This document shows, one piece after another, positions 11,438 through 25,174 of a stretch of DNA of 64,000 bases. The translations under genes and the position numbers were made by a program. Below the pieces are notes generated by a model. The model made no database searches, was not told where the DNA came from, and worked only from the letters and a program-made list of their open reading frames with translations. Source of the stretch: Nematostella vectensis. Lineage: Eukaryota; Cnidaria; Anthozoa; Actiniaria; Edwardsiidae. Where the stretch lies: the NCBI RefSeq assembly GCF_932526225.1, contig NC_064048.1, forward strand, positions 3,115,597 through 3,179,596. Direction: 5' to 3'. Numbering within the stretch: position 1 is the stretch's first letter; each line of letters begins with the position of its first letter.

Positions 11438-12336
11438 TTGGGAATTTTTTTAGAGGTGTAATATACCTGGCTTTCTACATTAAGAACTGTGCATCCCTCG
11501 TCTTTATGGATAAGGACGTTTAGCCGGAGGTCGCGTCTTACACGGCACATCATTAACCTGTATTGGGGGACGTAAAAGGACCTCTGGGGACGCTGGCCCG
11601 TGGTACCATCTTTAGTGACAATGCTTACACACTAACTCAGTCATGATTGTAAACTGCGAGGAGCAGTCCGTATCTACACATTGATGAGTAAAGTCAGTCA
11701 CATGTGAAGCGCATTTGATCATTTCGTATGTTAAGGGAATATGGTACTATCTTTTGAGTCCGTTGCTAGGGAAATTAGTTTGTTTTATAAAAGTTTCTGT
11801 TTTTTGTCAAATCTCTTGGAACTTTCAACATAAGTGTTTAAGACATTAATTACACAAATGATGACGTCATCTGACCCCTCCCATGGTCACGTGACCCAGC
11901 ACATAAAAAAGTGCCGGAGAAGCTTCTTTATGAATCTACCATAATTTTTTTGCATAAAATATTTTAACATCACTATTTTCTTAAACTTCACGCATCGGAT
12001 TTGCGAAATTTTGATACCGCGAGAAATGGCGAATGTCTATGTTCGAAAACCACATATTTGGTAACTTTTATTTTTTCAAAAATCAAAAATCCCATGCGCT
12101 AAGTTGTTAGGAATGGTAATATCAATGGTTCGAGCGAGAAAAATTTCACAATTGTTGTAAAATGTTCAAAATTAACGTGTTTTTCTCTCGCGGAAATGTT
12201 CGCCATCTTGTTTTATTCTCGAAAAACATATAAAAATTGCCTTTTCTTCTACAAAATGTCAAAAGTTTATTTTAATCTCTTGGAAAAAAAGAATAAAGAA
12301 AATTAGAACTGGAGTTTCGAAGAAAATAAAAATAAA

Positions 12337-12373
12337 GAAGGACTCGACTGGGGATTGAACCCGGAGCGCTTGT

Positions 12374-12460
<87 letters not shown>

Positions 12461-12575
12461 CCATGTCCGGCGCTAATACATTCACATTACGAGTCAAATG
12501 TGCTAAAAATTGGGCCACGGAACCAAGTTGGAAGACGCGCGGCAATTTTAGTCTATTTAACCGAATGTAGCGCTT
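12337..12575 (-). repeat. SINE-like piece with expanded TAA microsatellite, unit 3
   Basis: The B-box-like motif is the complement of 12352-12361. The TAA tract (12375-12458) has 28 repeats, the longest in the window, and accounts for the extra length of this unit. Confidence 0.55.
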
Positions 12576-12809
12576 TTCCCTTTCGTAGCAACAGAGTTTC
12601 GTAGCAACGAGATAGTACCATAGGCCCTTTAAGTGCACTATACAAATGCCAAACATAACATTATGTTACATTACAAGTAAAAACTATTGCTCTTGTATCA
12701 TAAACATTTTCTCCATTAAAACATCACATTTTTTCCACCAATCGATTTCTTACGGACAAATACCCATGTAATTGAATTTTCATAAATGGTTGTTTCTTCA
12801 GTGGCAAAG

Positions 12810-13916
12810 ATGTTCGTGAAAGCTATGGTTGTTTTGGCCCTGGTGGTCTGCATGGTGCAAGCCAAGCCAAGCTATTTGGAACTGAGGCGTCGCGTGGAGG
12901 CCTTGGAAGAGGCAGGTAATAAATATTTTGCACGTCAATATCAAGTATAATAATGATGGTAATAATTATAATGATGATAATGCTGATGGTGATGATGCTG
13001 ATTTCGACGACGGCGACGACCACGACTACGATATGGCATTGAGGGTAGCAGTTGGTATTGTTTTGTTTGATACTTTTTTATTTCTAGTCCGTCCCAAAAG
13101 GTTTACAAAATGCAGTCGTGATGTAGTAGGAGAGTGCAAGTCCCCTCTCAACTGCGATTCGCGAAAAGGTTTTCATACCGTGGATGCTTATTGTGATACC
13201 TTTGGGGATGTCTGTTGTAGTAAGTACTGCGTGACCCAATCCCTCTTCTTATACCTTCTCGGGGGGGGGGGGGAGGGGGGTGGCACTCAGCTATAAACAT
13301 GGCAGAAATGGGGAGGGCGGGGGGGATAATATTTTAGGGTTCGATTTTTTGTCGTCTGTAATGTTTTGGGATTAATACTTTGGCGGCATTATCGGGTTCA
13401 ACACTTTAATTCGTGTAAGACAAAAGACTTTTCCAAATTCCAACGTGGAATTCAGTCTCCTTTGCAGCCGTTGCCGCGTTTGTCAGTCGCGAAAGCGCTC
13501 AAAGGCTTCAGCTAGAATTTGTTATAAAGGGTGTAATGGCTAAAGAAGTTTAAATGTTTATTGAATCAAAAGCCGACATTAGCAACATGGGCTTGTAACA
13601 ACATCTACTGCATTTGGAACTGCACATGAAAAGACGGTGTTTGTCCTAGGCCTTAATTACATCACGTACAGTGGTTCCAAGTCAGCGACATCTCTCAAGT
13701 CCTGAGACAAATGCCCCTTCAAAAGGTCTCTTTTGACTCTCGTGTAAGCTTGGAATTTTTTTAGTACTTTCGCGTGTAATTTCAAGACGGCTCAAAGGTA
13801 AAAAGTAAAAAATGTCAACAAACAAGGGAAAACATAAGCTATAAGATATCAATCACTATAACTAATTTGCGTTATTATATTGCTGAATTGGACTGTTTAT
13901 TTCCACAGCCTGGTGA
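12810..13916 (+). CDS. Secreted six-cysteine defensin-like/toxin-like peptide, copy 3
   Basis: Coding exons are 12810-12915, 13088-13219 and 13909-13916. All coding splice sites are intact, and the stop is TGA at 13914-13916. AATAAA lies at 13972-13977. The predicted mature peptide is the Asp72 form. The coding part looks functional, but the 5' leader intron has lost its GT donor at 11047, so mature mRNA may be reduced or carry an altered 5' UTR with upstream start codons. Non-coding variants group this copy with copy 1. Confidence 0.8.
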
Positions 13917-14009
13917 AGTCGGCCATCAATTTAAAGAAAAACAGCTCAAGTCGTTGTTTTTAACGATAAATAATAAACGAGATGTTTTGTAAACAGCCTT
14001 CAAGTTGTT

Positions 14010-16950
14010 TTCTATTTTGTACAACTAAACTCTTGGCAATTAACGTGCAAGTAGGTAGTTATGGTAGGTTGGGTAGCGGAAAATCGAATTGTTTTTTATT
14101 ATCCTGTTAAGCCTGAACAGTGTTTTGTTATCCTGATCAGAAGAATAACTTTTACAAGTTCCAGCAAGAGGTATAAAGGGTTTAGATTTTGGACAAATCT
14201 GCTGGTGCATCGGGATCAGTAGAGCAGCCTGTTTTGGTTGTCACGCCCGATTGGTCTTGTCTCCTTTTTTTACGTTCACATACATACCAAGGTACACACA
14301 AAACGGTTGGAACACAGAACTGAATGCTATTTTTACATGCCGTTTAAATTGTGCTGGCGTACGCATGTCATGATGCATAAATGATAGGAAGCCTACTCAG
14401 CTATAGCAATAAAACAAAAGGCACGCGGGATGTCGTACGCTCCCTTTTGTCCAAGTCAAGCACACGGCATGCATGAGACTCAGCGACGGCCGAATGTGTG
14501 GCGAGGCGTCTCTTTTGAAATTGAAAACATACTCTATGCATTACTGCATTACTTCAAATAGAACCAGTCTCTGCTACGTATAGTCAAGCGCTTCAACAAA
14601 CATCTGTTGCTTCAAACGCGGTCAAGAGATTCTTTAAAAATGCACAAACTCAGTCCAGCAGCTCTTCAAAAAAGCACAAATTGCCTCAAACGCAATCGGG
14701 ATCTTCTTCAAAACAGAAGAATGTTGAACCAAGCAGTCTGGTCAAATTATATAGAAGAAAGAATACCCAAAGAAATCAGTGCCCCTCCTTTTGAAACCCA
14801 TACACTTTCGACGCACCCCTCCTTTAAGCCTCGAAATTTTTCGAGCCCCCACCACCACCACCACGTCTTAATAAAAAATAAACATCAAGTTCAAACACAC
14901 AAAGCATGCTTCATTGGTGTGAATGATTCTTTAAGGCGAGCGGGCGTTTTTTTGGGGTTACTTTAGTTGAACTCAACTTTATTTCTACACAACGGCGCAA
15001 TACAATGAGCATGAGAAAGATTGACTGGTTGCTGTAGTTTATTGCTTTCTTACTCAATAGGAGACGTGTTAATCTCACATGATGATAAAAAAAAACAATA
15101 GTAAAAGAAAGTGAAAAGGATCTGTTTATACGATAGAGTTGTTTCCGTTGAATTTAGAACAAAGACTTTAGAGCCTATCTAGTTCAAAAGCTTAATGTGC
15201 ATGCCACTCTGAAATTGCCCAATTTGGGCGAAATTGCTACTTTTTCATGTTTTATGGCAACTTCGTCAATCATATCTCAAAAACGAATAATCTACCAAAA
15301 ATACTAAAGCTTATTTTGTTTTATATTACTCAAGGAACCTCTTTGCAAAATATCAATTAAATATAAGCTAACACAACCTTACAATTTGAATTTTGCCGGG
15401 TTTTTTTTTTTTTGCACCTGGCACACAAACATAAAGGCGGTAGCTATGTGTGGAGTTAGTTGGCGAAATTCTAGGCGATTTACATTTTTAGCATCGAAAT
15501 AGAGTAAAGAATTTGTCTGGCTCTATACAAAAAGGATTAGCTTTTTGAGGAATGCAGTATACTTCTCAACAATTCACTGCAATAGAAAAAGAGCTCACAG
15601 TCACAGATGAGCGAACTTTTCATGCATTTTTCAACAAGTCGGAAAAAAAAATTGAATAAGCATTAAAAGGTCAATAAATTATACTATTAGGGTTCTGCAG
15701 GAAATCACGAAGAAACATATTGTGAACGTTTAAGATAAAGTAAGCACTGCAAAATATACCTCCTAGCCTGGTTGGAAAGATTTCAGAAAAGTTATATAAA
15801 AAACAATGATCTTACCCGAGAATTCAGTACTTGACTTCCCTACTTATGGGTAAACGCAATTACAACTAAAACCCAGGCACATTCAATAGAGTACCCCAGA
15901 GAATATTCTTTGTGGTTTGTCAAGTGATGCATAGTAATTAAGTCTTGCAGTGAAAAGCTGCTTGATTAATACCCTCAAGGCAAATAAGGTAAGTCAGTGA
16001 ACATTTTTTTTTTTAAAAAGTAAAAAAACGCTATCAGCGGGTAAACATTTCTATTTTTTTAAACTTCTAATGTGTACTTGAGTTTTTTTAAGTTTCAAGT
16101 GGTACTATTAAGCTAAGTTTTAAATTTTAGGACTTACTACACAATTAAGCTAACAGAGCAGATGCATTGTTTCGGGCTACAATTGTTTTGGCTGAACAGC
16201 TCAATTTCAATTCCCCATAGGAGACTTATTCTAAGAGCGATTTTTGCAGTTTTTTTAGCCTTTTTTGATAAATTCTTGCTGGCCTTGCAAACTTCGCAAT
16301 TGATTCATGTTATTTTTTAGGCATAGCTGTCATCACAATGTTTGAAGAACACCGATTACCTTTAGCTTTGTTTATGTCAAGTTATTTTCTTTCAAAGTCT
16401 GAGAAAGCGTAATTCTGATCTTACTTCGTCGTGCTTCCCAAACAACACATTATCATTTCATATATGTAGTGTATTAGATATGCATATGCAATAACTAGCT
16501 GGTCCTTCACTTTTGTGCAACCTTATGGTTGAACATTGGAGAATTAAAATGATTGTTATGCATACTTGATCCTTTCCTCCCCCATCTCATTTGCTAAAAA
16601 AAATTTGCATAAGAAAAAATAATACTTGGTAGCAGTACATGCACAATTGCTTTAGAAGAATAGGACTTTTTGAAATAAGTTAACTAATGTATAAACAAGA
16701 CGATTAGGGACAAGCTTCGTTAACTTTAGCATTAACAGCTAAATTATATATCAGTCTCCAATCACTTCACCACAACCCAAGTCTATGAGATGCCGTTTCT
16801 TGGACTTAGGAAACTTGATGCACATGCATACTGTGTTTTAGTCACACCACTACATTCCAGAAAAAAATATATAGATTTAGGCACTACCTAACGGCGGAGG
16901 CAGCCCATTCGTTTTCCATTTATTCAAATGATAAATGTATAGCCTGCATG
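14010..16950. other. Intergenic spacer of unit 3, no gene seen
   Basis: It matches the unit 1 spacer more closely than the unit 2 spacer, for example the TTTTGAAATT and AGCATTAACAGC variants. No supported coding sequence is present. Confidence 0.7.
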
Positions 16951-17069
16951 AATAAGTAAGTGTTAATTACCGATAGCCGAGGCAATAAGCGATATACATC
17001 TCAAGGTCGCAGGCCGAGGGATGTATACGCTTATTGCCGAAGGCTCGAGGTAATTAACTCTTACTTATT
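16951..17069. repeat. 119-bp foldback upstream of copy 4 promoter
   Basis: This is the same near-palindrome as at 4525-4643. Confidence 0.85.
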
Positions 17070-17199
17070 ACAGATTGACAAAGGTTTCCATGCAAAAACG
17101 TTTTCCAGAATCTTTGACTGTTTGCTTAATTTGTTTTGTGTCATGTTTCACTTGTCTTCACTGCAGCATGACTAATAGAAACTTTCAGCTTTGCGTGCA

Positions 17200-17282
17200 T
17201 ATATAAGCCCCTACATAAGAAGACTTTGACATTCTGCCTCAACACACAGAACCCCGAGATCCAAACGCAAGATAGAAAATAG
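17200..17282 (+). promoter_or_regulatory. TATA promoter and non-coding exon 1 of peptide copy 4
   Basis: TATATAA is at 17200-17206. The leader exon ends at 17282 before GTAAGT. Confidence 0.75.
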
Positions 17283-17603
17283 GTAAGTGCACAAATTTGT
17301 CAGCTCTGAGAATAATATTTAATTCATGAGGTTTTATCCAGTAATTTTCTAGTTTTAACGGGATTCACTACCTCCCCTGTGTTCATTACTGCTTTCTCAT
17401 TAATTTCGGCGAATAGTATCTGGCCACGAGCTACGGGAAGGTTTTTAAGCTAGCTTCAATCTACTGAGCTTGTTTGTTAAGAAAGTACATATCAGTAAAA
17501 ACGTTTTGTGCTGAGTGTTCGAATATTTTTAGTGCATATTAAACATTACAGCACAGCTTATAGGATACATTTACCGCTCGAAACCTTTTCAGAATACGAC
17601 AGT

Positions 17604-17676
17604 GGCGCTATAGCTCAGTGGTACGAGCTTCGCTTGTCAAGCAAAAGGGCCAGGGTTCGAACCCGTTCAGATCAAC
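17604..17676 (+). repeat. tRNA-like SINE head in intron 1 of copy 4
   Basis: It carries the A and B boxes described at 5178. The base just upstream differs (TACGACAG here, TAAGACAG in units 1, 2 and 4); the same variant recurs upstream of copy 6. Confidence 0.6.
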
Positions 17677-18575
17677 TTGGGAATTTTTTTAGAGGTGTAA
17701 TATACCTGGCTTTCTACATTAAGAACTGTGCATCCCTCGTCTTTATGGATAAGGACGTTTAGCCGGAGGTCGCGTCTTACACGGCACATCATTAACCTGT
17801 ATTGGGGGACGTAAAAGGACCTCTGGGGACGCTGGCCCGTGGTACCATCTTTAGTGACAATGCTTACACACTAACTCACTCATGATTGTAAACTGCGAGG
17901 AGCAGTCCGTATCTACACATTGATGAGTAAAGTCAGTCACATGTGAAGCGCATTTGATCATTTCGTATGTTAAGGGAATATGGTACTATCTTTTGAGTCC
18001 GTTGCTAGGGAAATTAGTTTGTTTTATAAAAGTTTCTGTTTTTTGTCAAATCTCTTGGAACTTTCAACATAAGTGTTTAAGACATTAATTACACAAATGA
18101 TGACGTCATCTGACCCCTCCCATGGTCACGTGACCCAGCACATAAAAAAGTGTCGGAGAAGCTTCTTTATGAATCTACCATAATTTTTTTGCATAAAATA
18201 TTTTAACATCACTATTTTCTTAAACTTCACGCATCGGATTTGCGAAATTTTGATACCGCGAGAAATGGCGAATGTCTATGTTCGAAAACCACATATTTGG
18301 TAACTTTTATTTTTTCAAAAATCAAAAATCCCATGCGCTAAGTTGTTAGGAATGGTAATATCAATGGTTCGAGCGAGAAAAATTTCACAATTGTTGTAAA
18401 ATGTTCAAAATTAACGTGTTTTTCTCTCGCGGAAATGTTCGCCATCTTGTTTTATTCTCGAAAAACATATAAAAATTGCCTTTTCTTCTACAAAATGTCA
18501 AAAGTTTATTTTAATCTCTTGGAAAAAAGAATAAAGAAAATTAGAACTGGAGTTTCGAAGAAAATGAAAATAAAG

Positions 18576-18753
18576 AAGGACTCGACTGGGGATTGAACCC
18601 GGAGCGCTTGTTTAATAATAATAATAATAATAATGCCATGTCCGGCGCTAATACATTCACATTACGAGTCAAATGTGCTAAAAATTGGGCCACGGAACCA
18701 AGTTGGAAGACGCGCGGCAAGTTTAGTCTATTTAACCGAATGTAGCGCTTTTC
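18576..18753 (-). repeat. SINE-like piece with TAA microsatellite, unit 4
   Basis: The B-box-like motif is the complement of 18590-18599. The TAA tract (18613-18633) has 7 repeats, the shortest seen. Confidence 0.5.
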
Positions 18754-18984
18754 CCTATCGTAGCAACAGAGTTTCGTAGCAACGAGATAGTACCATAGGC
18801 CCTTTAAGTGCACTATACAAATGCCAAACATAACATTATGTTACATTACAAGTAAAAACTATTGCTCTTGTATCATAAACATTTTCTCCATCAAAACATC
18901 ACATTTTTTCCACCAATCGATTTCTTACGGACAAATACCCATGTAATTGAATTTTCATAAATGGTTGTTTCTTCAGTGGCAAAG

Positions 18985-20095
18985 ATGTTCGTGAAAGCTA
19001 TGGTTGTTTTGGCCCTGGTGGTCTGCATGGTGCAAGCCAAGCCAAGCTATTTGGAACTGAGGCGTCGCGTGGAGGCCTTGGAAGAGGCAGGTAATAAATA
19101 TTTTGCACGTCAATATCAAGTATAATAATGATGGTAATAATTATAATGATAATAATGCTGATGGTGATGATGCTGATTTCGACGACGGCGACGACCACGA
19201 CGACGATATGGCATTGAGGGTAGCAGTTGGTATTGTTTTGTTTGATACTTTTTTATTTCTAGTCCGTCCCAAAAGGTTTACAAAATGCAGTCGTGATGTA
19301 GTAGGAGAGTGCAAGTCCCCTCTCAACTGCGATTCGCGAAAAGGTTTTCATACCGTGGATGCTTATTGTGATACCTTTGGGGATGTCTGTTGTAGTAAGT
19401 ACTGCGTGACCCAATCCCTCTTCTTATAGCTTCTCGGGGGGGGGGTGGGGGGAGGGGGGTGGCACTCAGCTATAAACATGGCAGAAATAGGGAGGGCGGG
19501 GGGGATAATATTTTAGGGTTCGATTTTTTGTCGTCTGTAATGTTTTGGGATTAATACTTTGGCGGCTTTATCGGGTTCAACACTTTAATTCGTGTAAGAC
19601 AAAAGACTTTTCCAAATTCCAACGTGGAATTCAGTCTCCTTTGCAGCCGTTGCCGCGTTTGTCAGTCGCGAAAGCGCTCAAAGGCTTCAGCTAGAATTTG
19701 TTATAAAGGGTGTAATGGCTAAAGAAGTTTAAATGTTTATTGAATCAAAAGCCGACATTAGCAACATGGGCTTGTAACAACATCTACTGCATTTGGAACT
19801 GCACATGAAAAGACGGTGTTTGTCCTAGGCCTTAATTACATCACGTACAGTGGTTCCAAGTCAGCGACATCTCTCAAGTCCTGAGACAAATGCCCCTTCA
19901 AAAGGTCTCTTTTGACTCTCGTGTAAGCTTGGAATTTTTTTAGTACTTTCGCGTGTAATTTCAAGACGGCGCAAAGGTAAAAAGTAAAAAATGTCAACAA
20001 ACAAGGGAAAACATAAGCTATAAGATATCAATCACTATAACTAATTTGCGTTATTATATTGCTGAATTGGACTGTTTATTTCCACAGCCTGGTAA
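18985..20095 (+). CDS. Secreted six-cysteine defensin-like/toxin-like peptide, copy 4
   Basis: Coding exons are 18985-19090, 19263-19394 and 20088-20095. The stop is TAA (20093-20095), as in copy 2, and AATAAA is at 20151-20156. The predicted precursor equals that of copy 2. Intron 3 differs by a T interrupting the G run, and a C-to-G change there makes a stop just past the donor, which argues further against read-through translation. Promoter, leader donor and coding splice sites are all intact. Confidence 0.82.
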
Positions 20096-20189
20096 AGTCG
20101 GCCATCAATTTAAAGAAAAACAGCTCAAGTCGTTGTTTTTAACGATAAATAATAAACGAGATGTTTTGTAAACAGCCTTCAAGTTGTTT

Positions 20190-23132
20190 TCTATTTTGTA
20201 CAACTAAACTCTTGGCAATTAACGTGCAAGTAGGTAGTTATGGTAGGTTGGGTAGCGGAAAATCGAATTGTTTTTTATTATCCTGTTAAGCCTGAACAGT
20301 GTTTTGTTATCCTGATCAGAAGAATAACTTTTACAAGTTCCAGCAAGAGGTATAAAGGGTTTAGATTTTGGACAAATCTGCTGGTGCATCGGGATCAGTA
20401 GAGCAGCCTGTTTTGGTTGTCACGCCCGATTGGTCTTGTCTCCTTTTTTTACGTTCACATACATACCAAGGTACACACAAAACGGTTGGAACACAGAACT
20501 GAATGCTATTTTTACATGCCGTTTAAATTGTGCTGGCGTACGCATGTCATGATGCATAAATGATAGGAAGCCTACTCAGCCATAGCAATAAAACAAAAGG
20601 CACGCGGGATGTCGTACGCTCCCTTTTGTCCAAGTCAAGCACACGGCATGCATGAGACTCAGCGACGGCCGAATTTGTGGCGAGGCGTCTCTTTCGAAAT
20701 TGAAAACATACTCTATGCATTACTGCATTACTTCAAATAGAACCAGTCTCTGCTACGTATAGTCAAGCGCTTCAACAAACATCTGTTGCTTCAAACGCGG
20801 TCAAGAGATTCTTTAAAAATGCACAAACTCAGTCCAGCAGCTCTTCAAAAAAGCACAAATTGCCTCAAACGCAATCGGGATCTTCTTCAAAACAGAAGAA
20901 TGTTGAACCGAGCAGTCTGGTCAAATTATATAGAAGAAAGAATACCCAAAGAAATCAGTGCCCCTCCTTTTGAAACCCATACACTTTCGACGCACCCCTC
21001 CTTTAAGCCTCGAAATTTTTCGAGCCCCCACCACCACCACCACGTCTTAATAAAAAATAAAATCAAGTTCAAACACACAAAGCATGCTTCATTGGTGTGA
21101 ATGATTCTTTAAGGCGAGCGGGCGTTTTTTTGGGGGTTACTTTAGTTGAACTCAACTTTATTTCTACACAACGGCGCAATACAATGAGCATGAGAAAGAT
21201 TGACTGGTTGCTGTAGTTTATTGCTTTCTTACTCAATAGGAGACGTGTTAATCTCACATGATGATAAAAAAAACAATAGTAAAAGAAGTGAAAAGGATCT
21301 GTTTATACGATAGAGTTGTTTCCGTTGAATTTAGAACAAAGACTTTAGAGCCTATCTAGTTCAAAAGCTTAATGTGCATGCCACTCTGAAATTGCCCAAT
21401 TTGGGCGAAATTGCTACTTTTTCATGTTTTATGGCAACTTCGTCAATCATATCTCAAAAACGAATAATCTACCAAAAATACTAAAGCTTATTTTGTTTTA
21501 TATTACTCAAGGAACCTCTTTGCCAAATATCAATTAAATATAAGCTAACACAACCTTACAATTTGAATTTTGCCGGTTTTTTTTTTTTTTTTTTTGCACC
21601 TGGCACACAAACATAAAGGCGGTAGCTATGTGTGGAGTTAGTTGGCGAAATTCTAGGCGATTTACATTTTTAGCATCGAAATAGAGTAAAGAATTTGTCT
21701 GGCTCTATACAAAAAGGATTAGCTTTTTGAGGAATGCAGTATACTTCTCAACAATTCACTGCAATAGAAAAAGAGCTCACAGTCACAGATGAGCGAACTT
21801 TTCATGCATTTTTCAACAAGTCGGAAAAAAAAATTGAATAAGCATTAAAAGGTCAATAAATTATACTATTAGGGTTCTGCAGGAAATCACGAAGAAACAT
21901 ATTGTGAACGTTTAAGATAAAATAAGCACTGCAAAATATACCTCCTAGCCTGGTTGGAAAGATTTCAGAAAAGTTATATAAAAAACAATGATCTTACCCG
22001 AGAATTCAGTACTTGACTTCCCTACTTATGGGTAAACGCAATTACAACTAAAACCCAGGCACATTCAATAGAGTACCCCAGAGAATATTCTTTGTGGTTT
22101 GTCAAGTGATGCATAGTAATTAAGTCTTGCAGTGAAAAGCTGCTTGATTAATACCCTCAAGGCAAATAAGGTAAGTCAGTGAACATTTCTATTTTTAAAA
22201 AGTAAAAAAACGCTATCAGCGGGTAAACATTTCTATTTTTTTAAACTTCTAATGTGTACTTGAGTTTTTTTAAGTTTCAAGTGGTACTATTAAGCTAAGT
22301 TTTAAATTTTAGGACTTACTACACAATTAAGCTAACAGAGCAGATGCATTGTTTCGGGCTACAATTGTTTTGGCTGAACAGCTCAATTTCAATTCCCCAT
22401 AGGAGACTTATTCTAAGAGCGATTTTTGCAGTTTTTTTAGCCTTTTTTGATAAATCCTTGCTGGCCTTGCAAACTTCGCAATTGATTCATGTTATTTTTT
22501 AGGCATAGCTGTCGTCACAATGTTTGAAGAACACCGATTACCTTTAGCTTTGTTTATGTCAAGTTATTTTCTTTCAAAGTCTGAGAAAGCGTAATTCTGA
22601 TCTTACTTCGTCGTGCTTCCCAAACAACACATTATCATTTCATATATGTAGTGTATTAGATATGCATATGCAATAACTAGCTGGTCCTTCACTTTTGTGC
22701 AACCTTATGGTTGAACATTGGAGAATTAAAATGATTGTTATGCATACTTGATTCTTTCCTCCCCCATCTCATTTGCTAAAAAAAATTTGCATAAGAAAAA
22801 ATAATACTTGGTAGCAGTACATGCACAATTGCTATAGAAGAATAGGACTTTTTGAAATAAGTTAACTAATGTATAAACAAGACGATTAGGGACAAGCTTC
22901 GTTAACTTTAGCATGAACAGCTAAATTATATATCAGTCTCCAATCACTTCACCACAACCCAAGTCTATGAGATGCCGTTTCTTGGACTTAGGAAACTTGA
23001 TGCACATGCATACTGTGTTTTAGTCACACCACTACATTCCAGAAAATAATATATAGATTTAGGCACTACCTAACGGCGGAGGCAGCCCATTCGTTTTCCA
23101 TTTATTCAAATGATACATGTATAGCCTGCATG
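20190..23132. other. Intergenic spacer of unit 4, no gene seen
   Basis: It groups with the unit 2 spacer by shared variants (TTTCGAAATT, AGCATGAACAGC). The poly-T run is expanded (about 21577-21595). An indel near 21060 breaks the TTG-started frame seen in the other spacers. Confidence 0.7.
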
Positions 23133-23251
23133 AATAAGTAAGTGTTAATTACCGATAGCCGAGGCAATAAGCGATATACATCTCAAGGTCGCAGGCCGAG
23201 GGATGTATACGCTTATTGCCGAAGGCTCGAGGTAATTAACTCTTACTTATT
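23133..23251. repeat. 119-bp foldback upstream of copy 5 promoter
   Basis: This is the same near-palindrome as at 4525-4643. Confidence 0.85.
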
Positions 23252-23381
23252 ACAGATTGACAAAGGTTTCCATGCAAAAACGTTTTCCAGAATCTTTGAC
23301 TGTTTGCTTAATTTGTTTTGTGTCATGTTTCACTTGTCTTCACTGCAGCATGACTAATAGAAACTTTCAGCTTTGCGTGCA

Positions 23382-23464
23382 TATATAAGCCCCTACATAA
23401 GAAGACTTTGACATTCTGCCTCAACACACAGAACCCCGAGATCCAAACGCAAGATAGAAAATAG
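23382..23464 (+). promoter_or_regulatory. TATA promoter and non-coding exon 1 of disrupted copy 5
   Basis: TATATAA is at 23382-23388, and the leader exon ends at 23464 before GTAAGT. It still looks functional, so transcripts could run into the transposon inserted at 25230. Confidence 0.7.
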
Positions 23465-23782
23465 GTAAGTGCACAAATTTGTCAGCTCTGAGAATATTTA
23501 ATTCATGAGGTTTTATCCAGTAATTTTCTAGTTTTAACGGGATTCACTACCTCCCCTGTGTTCATTACTGCTTTCTCATTAATTTCGGCGAATAGTATCT
23601 GGCCACGAGCTACGGGAAGGTTTTTAAGCTAGCTTCAATCTACTGAGCTTGTTTGTTAAGAAAGTACATATCAGTAAAAACGTTTTGTGCTGAGTGTTCG
23701 AATATTTTTAGTGCATATTAAACATTACAGCACAGCTTATAGGATACATTTACCGCTCGAAACCTTTTCAGAATAAGACAGT

Positions 23783-23855
23783 GGCGCTATAGCTCAGTGG
23801 TACGAGCTTCGCTTGTCAAGCAAAAGGGCCAGGGTTCGAACCCGTTCAGATCAAC
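23783..23855 (+). repeat. tRNA-like SINE head in intron 1 of copy 5
   Basis: It carries the A and B boxes described at 5178. Confidence 0.6.
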
Positions 23856-24755
23856 TTGGGAATTTTTTTTAGAGGTGTAATATACCTGGCTTTCTACATT
23901 AAGAACTGTGCATCCCTCGTCTTTATGGATAAGGACGTTTAGCCGGAGGTCGCGTCTTACACGGCACATCATTAACCTGTATTGGGGGACGTAAAAGGAC
24001 CTCTGGGGACGCTGGCCCGTGGTACCATCTTTAGTGACAATGCTTACACACTAACTCACTCATGATTGTAAACTGCGAGGAGCAGTCCGTATCTACACAT
24101 TGATGAGTAAAGTCAGTCACATGTGAAGCGCATTTGATCATTTCGTATGTTAAGGGAATATGGTACTATCTTTTGAGTCCGTTGCTAGGGAAATTAGTTT
24201 GTTTTATAAAAGTTTCTGTTTTTTGTCAAATCTCTTGGAACTTTCAACATAAGTGTTTAAGACATTAATTACACAAATGATGACGTCATCTGACTCCTCC
24301 CATGGTCACGTGACCCAGCACATAAAAAAGTGTCGGAGAAGCTTCTTTATGAATCTACCATAATTTTTTTGCATAAAATATTTTAACATCACTATTTTCT
24401 TAAACTTCACGCATCGGATTTGCGAAATTTTGATACCGCGAGAAATGGCGAATGTCTATGTTCGAAAACCACATATTTGGTAACTTTTATTTTTTCAAAA
24501 ATCAAAAATCCCATGCGCTAAGTTGTTAGGAATGGTAATATCAATGGTTCGAGCGAGAAAAATTTCACAATTGTTGTAAAATGTTCAAAATTAACGTGTT
24601 TTTCTCTCGCGGAAATGTTCGCCATCTTGTTTTATTCTCGGAAAACATATAAAAATTGCCTTTTCTTCTACAAAATGTCAAAAGTTTATTTTAATCTCTT
24701 GGAAAAAAAGAATAAAGAAAATTAGAACTGGAGTTTCGAAGAAAATAAAAATAAA

Positions 24756-24792
24756 GAAGGACTCGACTGGGGATTGAACCCGGAGCGCTTGT

Positions 24793-24825
<33 letters not shown>

Positions 24826-24930
24826 CCATGTCCGGCGCTAATACATTCACATTACGAGTCAAATGTGCTAAAAATTGGGCCACGGAACCAAGTTGGAAGA
24901 CGCGCGGCAATTTTAGTCTATTTAACCGAA
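24756..24930 (-). repeat. SINE-like piece with TAA microsatellite, unit 5
   Basis: The B-box-like motif is the complement of 24771-24780. The TAA tract (24794-24823) has 10 repeats. Confidence 0.5.
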
Positions 24931-25174
24931 TGTAGCGCTTTTCCCTTTCGTAGCAACAGAGTTTCGTAGCAACGACATAGTACCATAGGCCCTTTAAGTG
25001 CACTATACAAATGCCAAACATAACATTATGTTACATTACAAGTAAAAACTATTGCTCTTGTATCATAAACATTTTCTCCATTAAAACATCACATTTTTCC
25101 CACCAATCGATTTCTTACGGACAAATACCCATGTAATTGAATTTTCATAAATGGTTGTTTCTTCAGTGGCAAAG

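Noticed and set aside
12303-12656. 117-codon - strand frame with a long Leu run
   Set aside because: The Leu run is the TAA microsatellite in reverse and the rest is SINE-like sequence.
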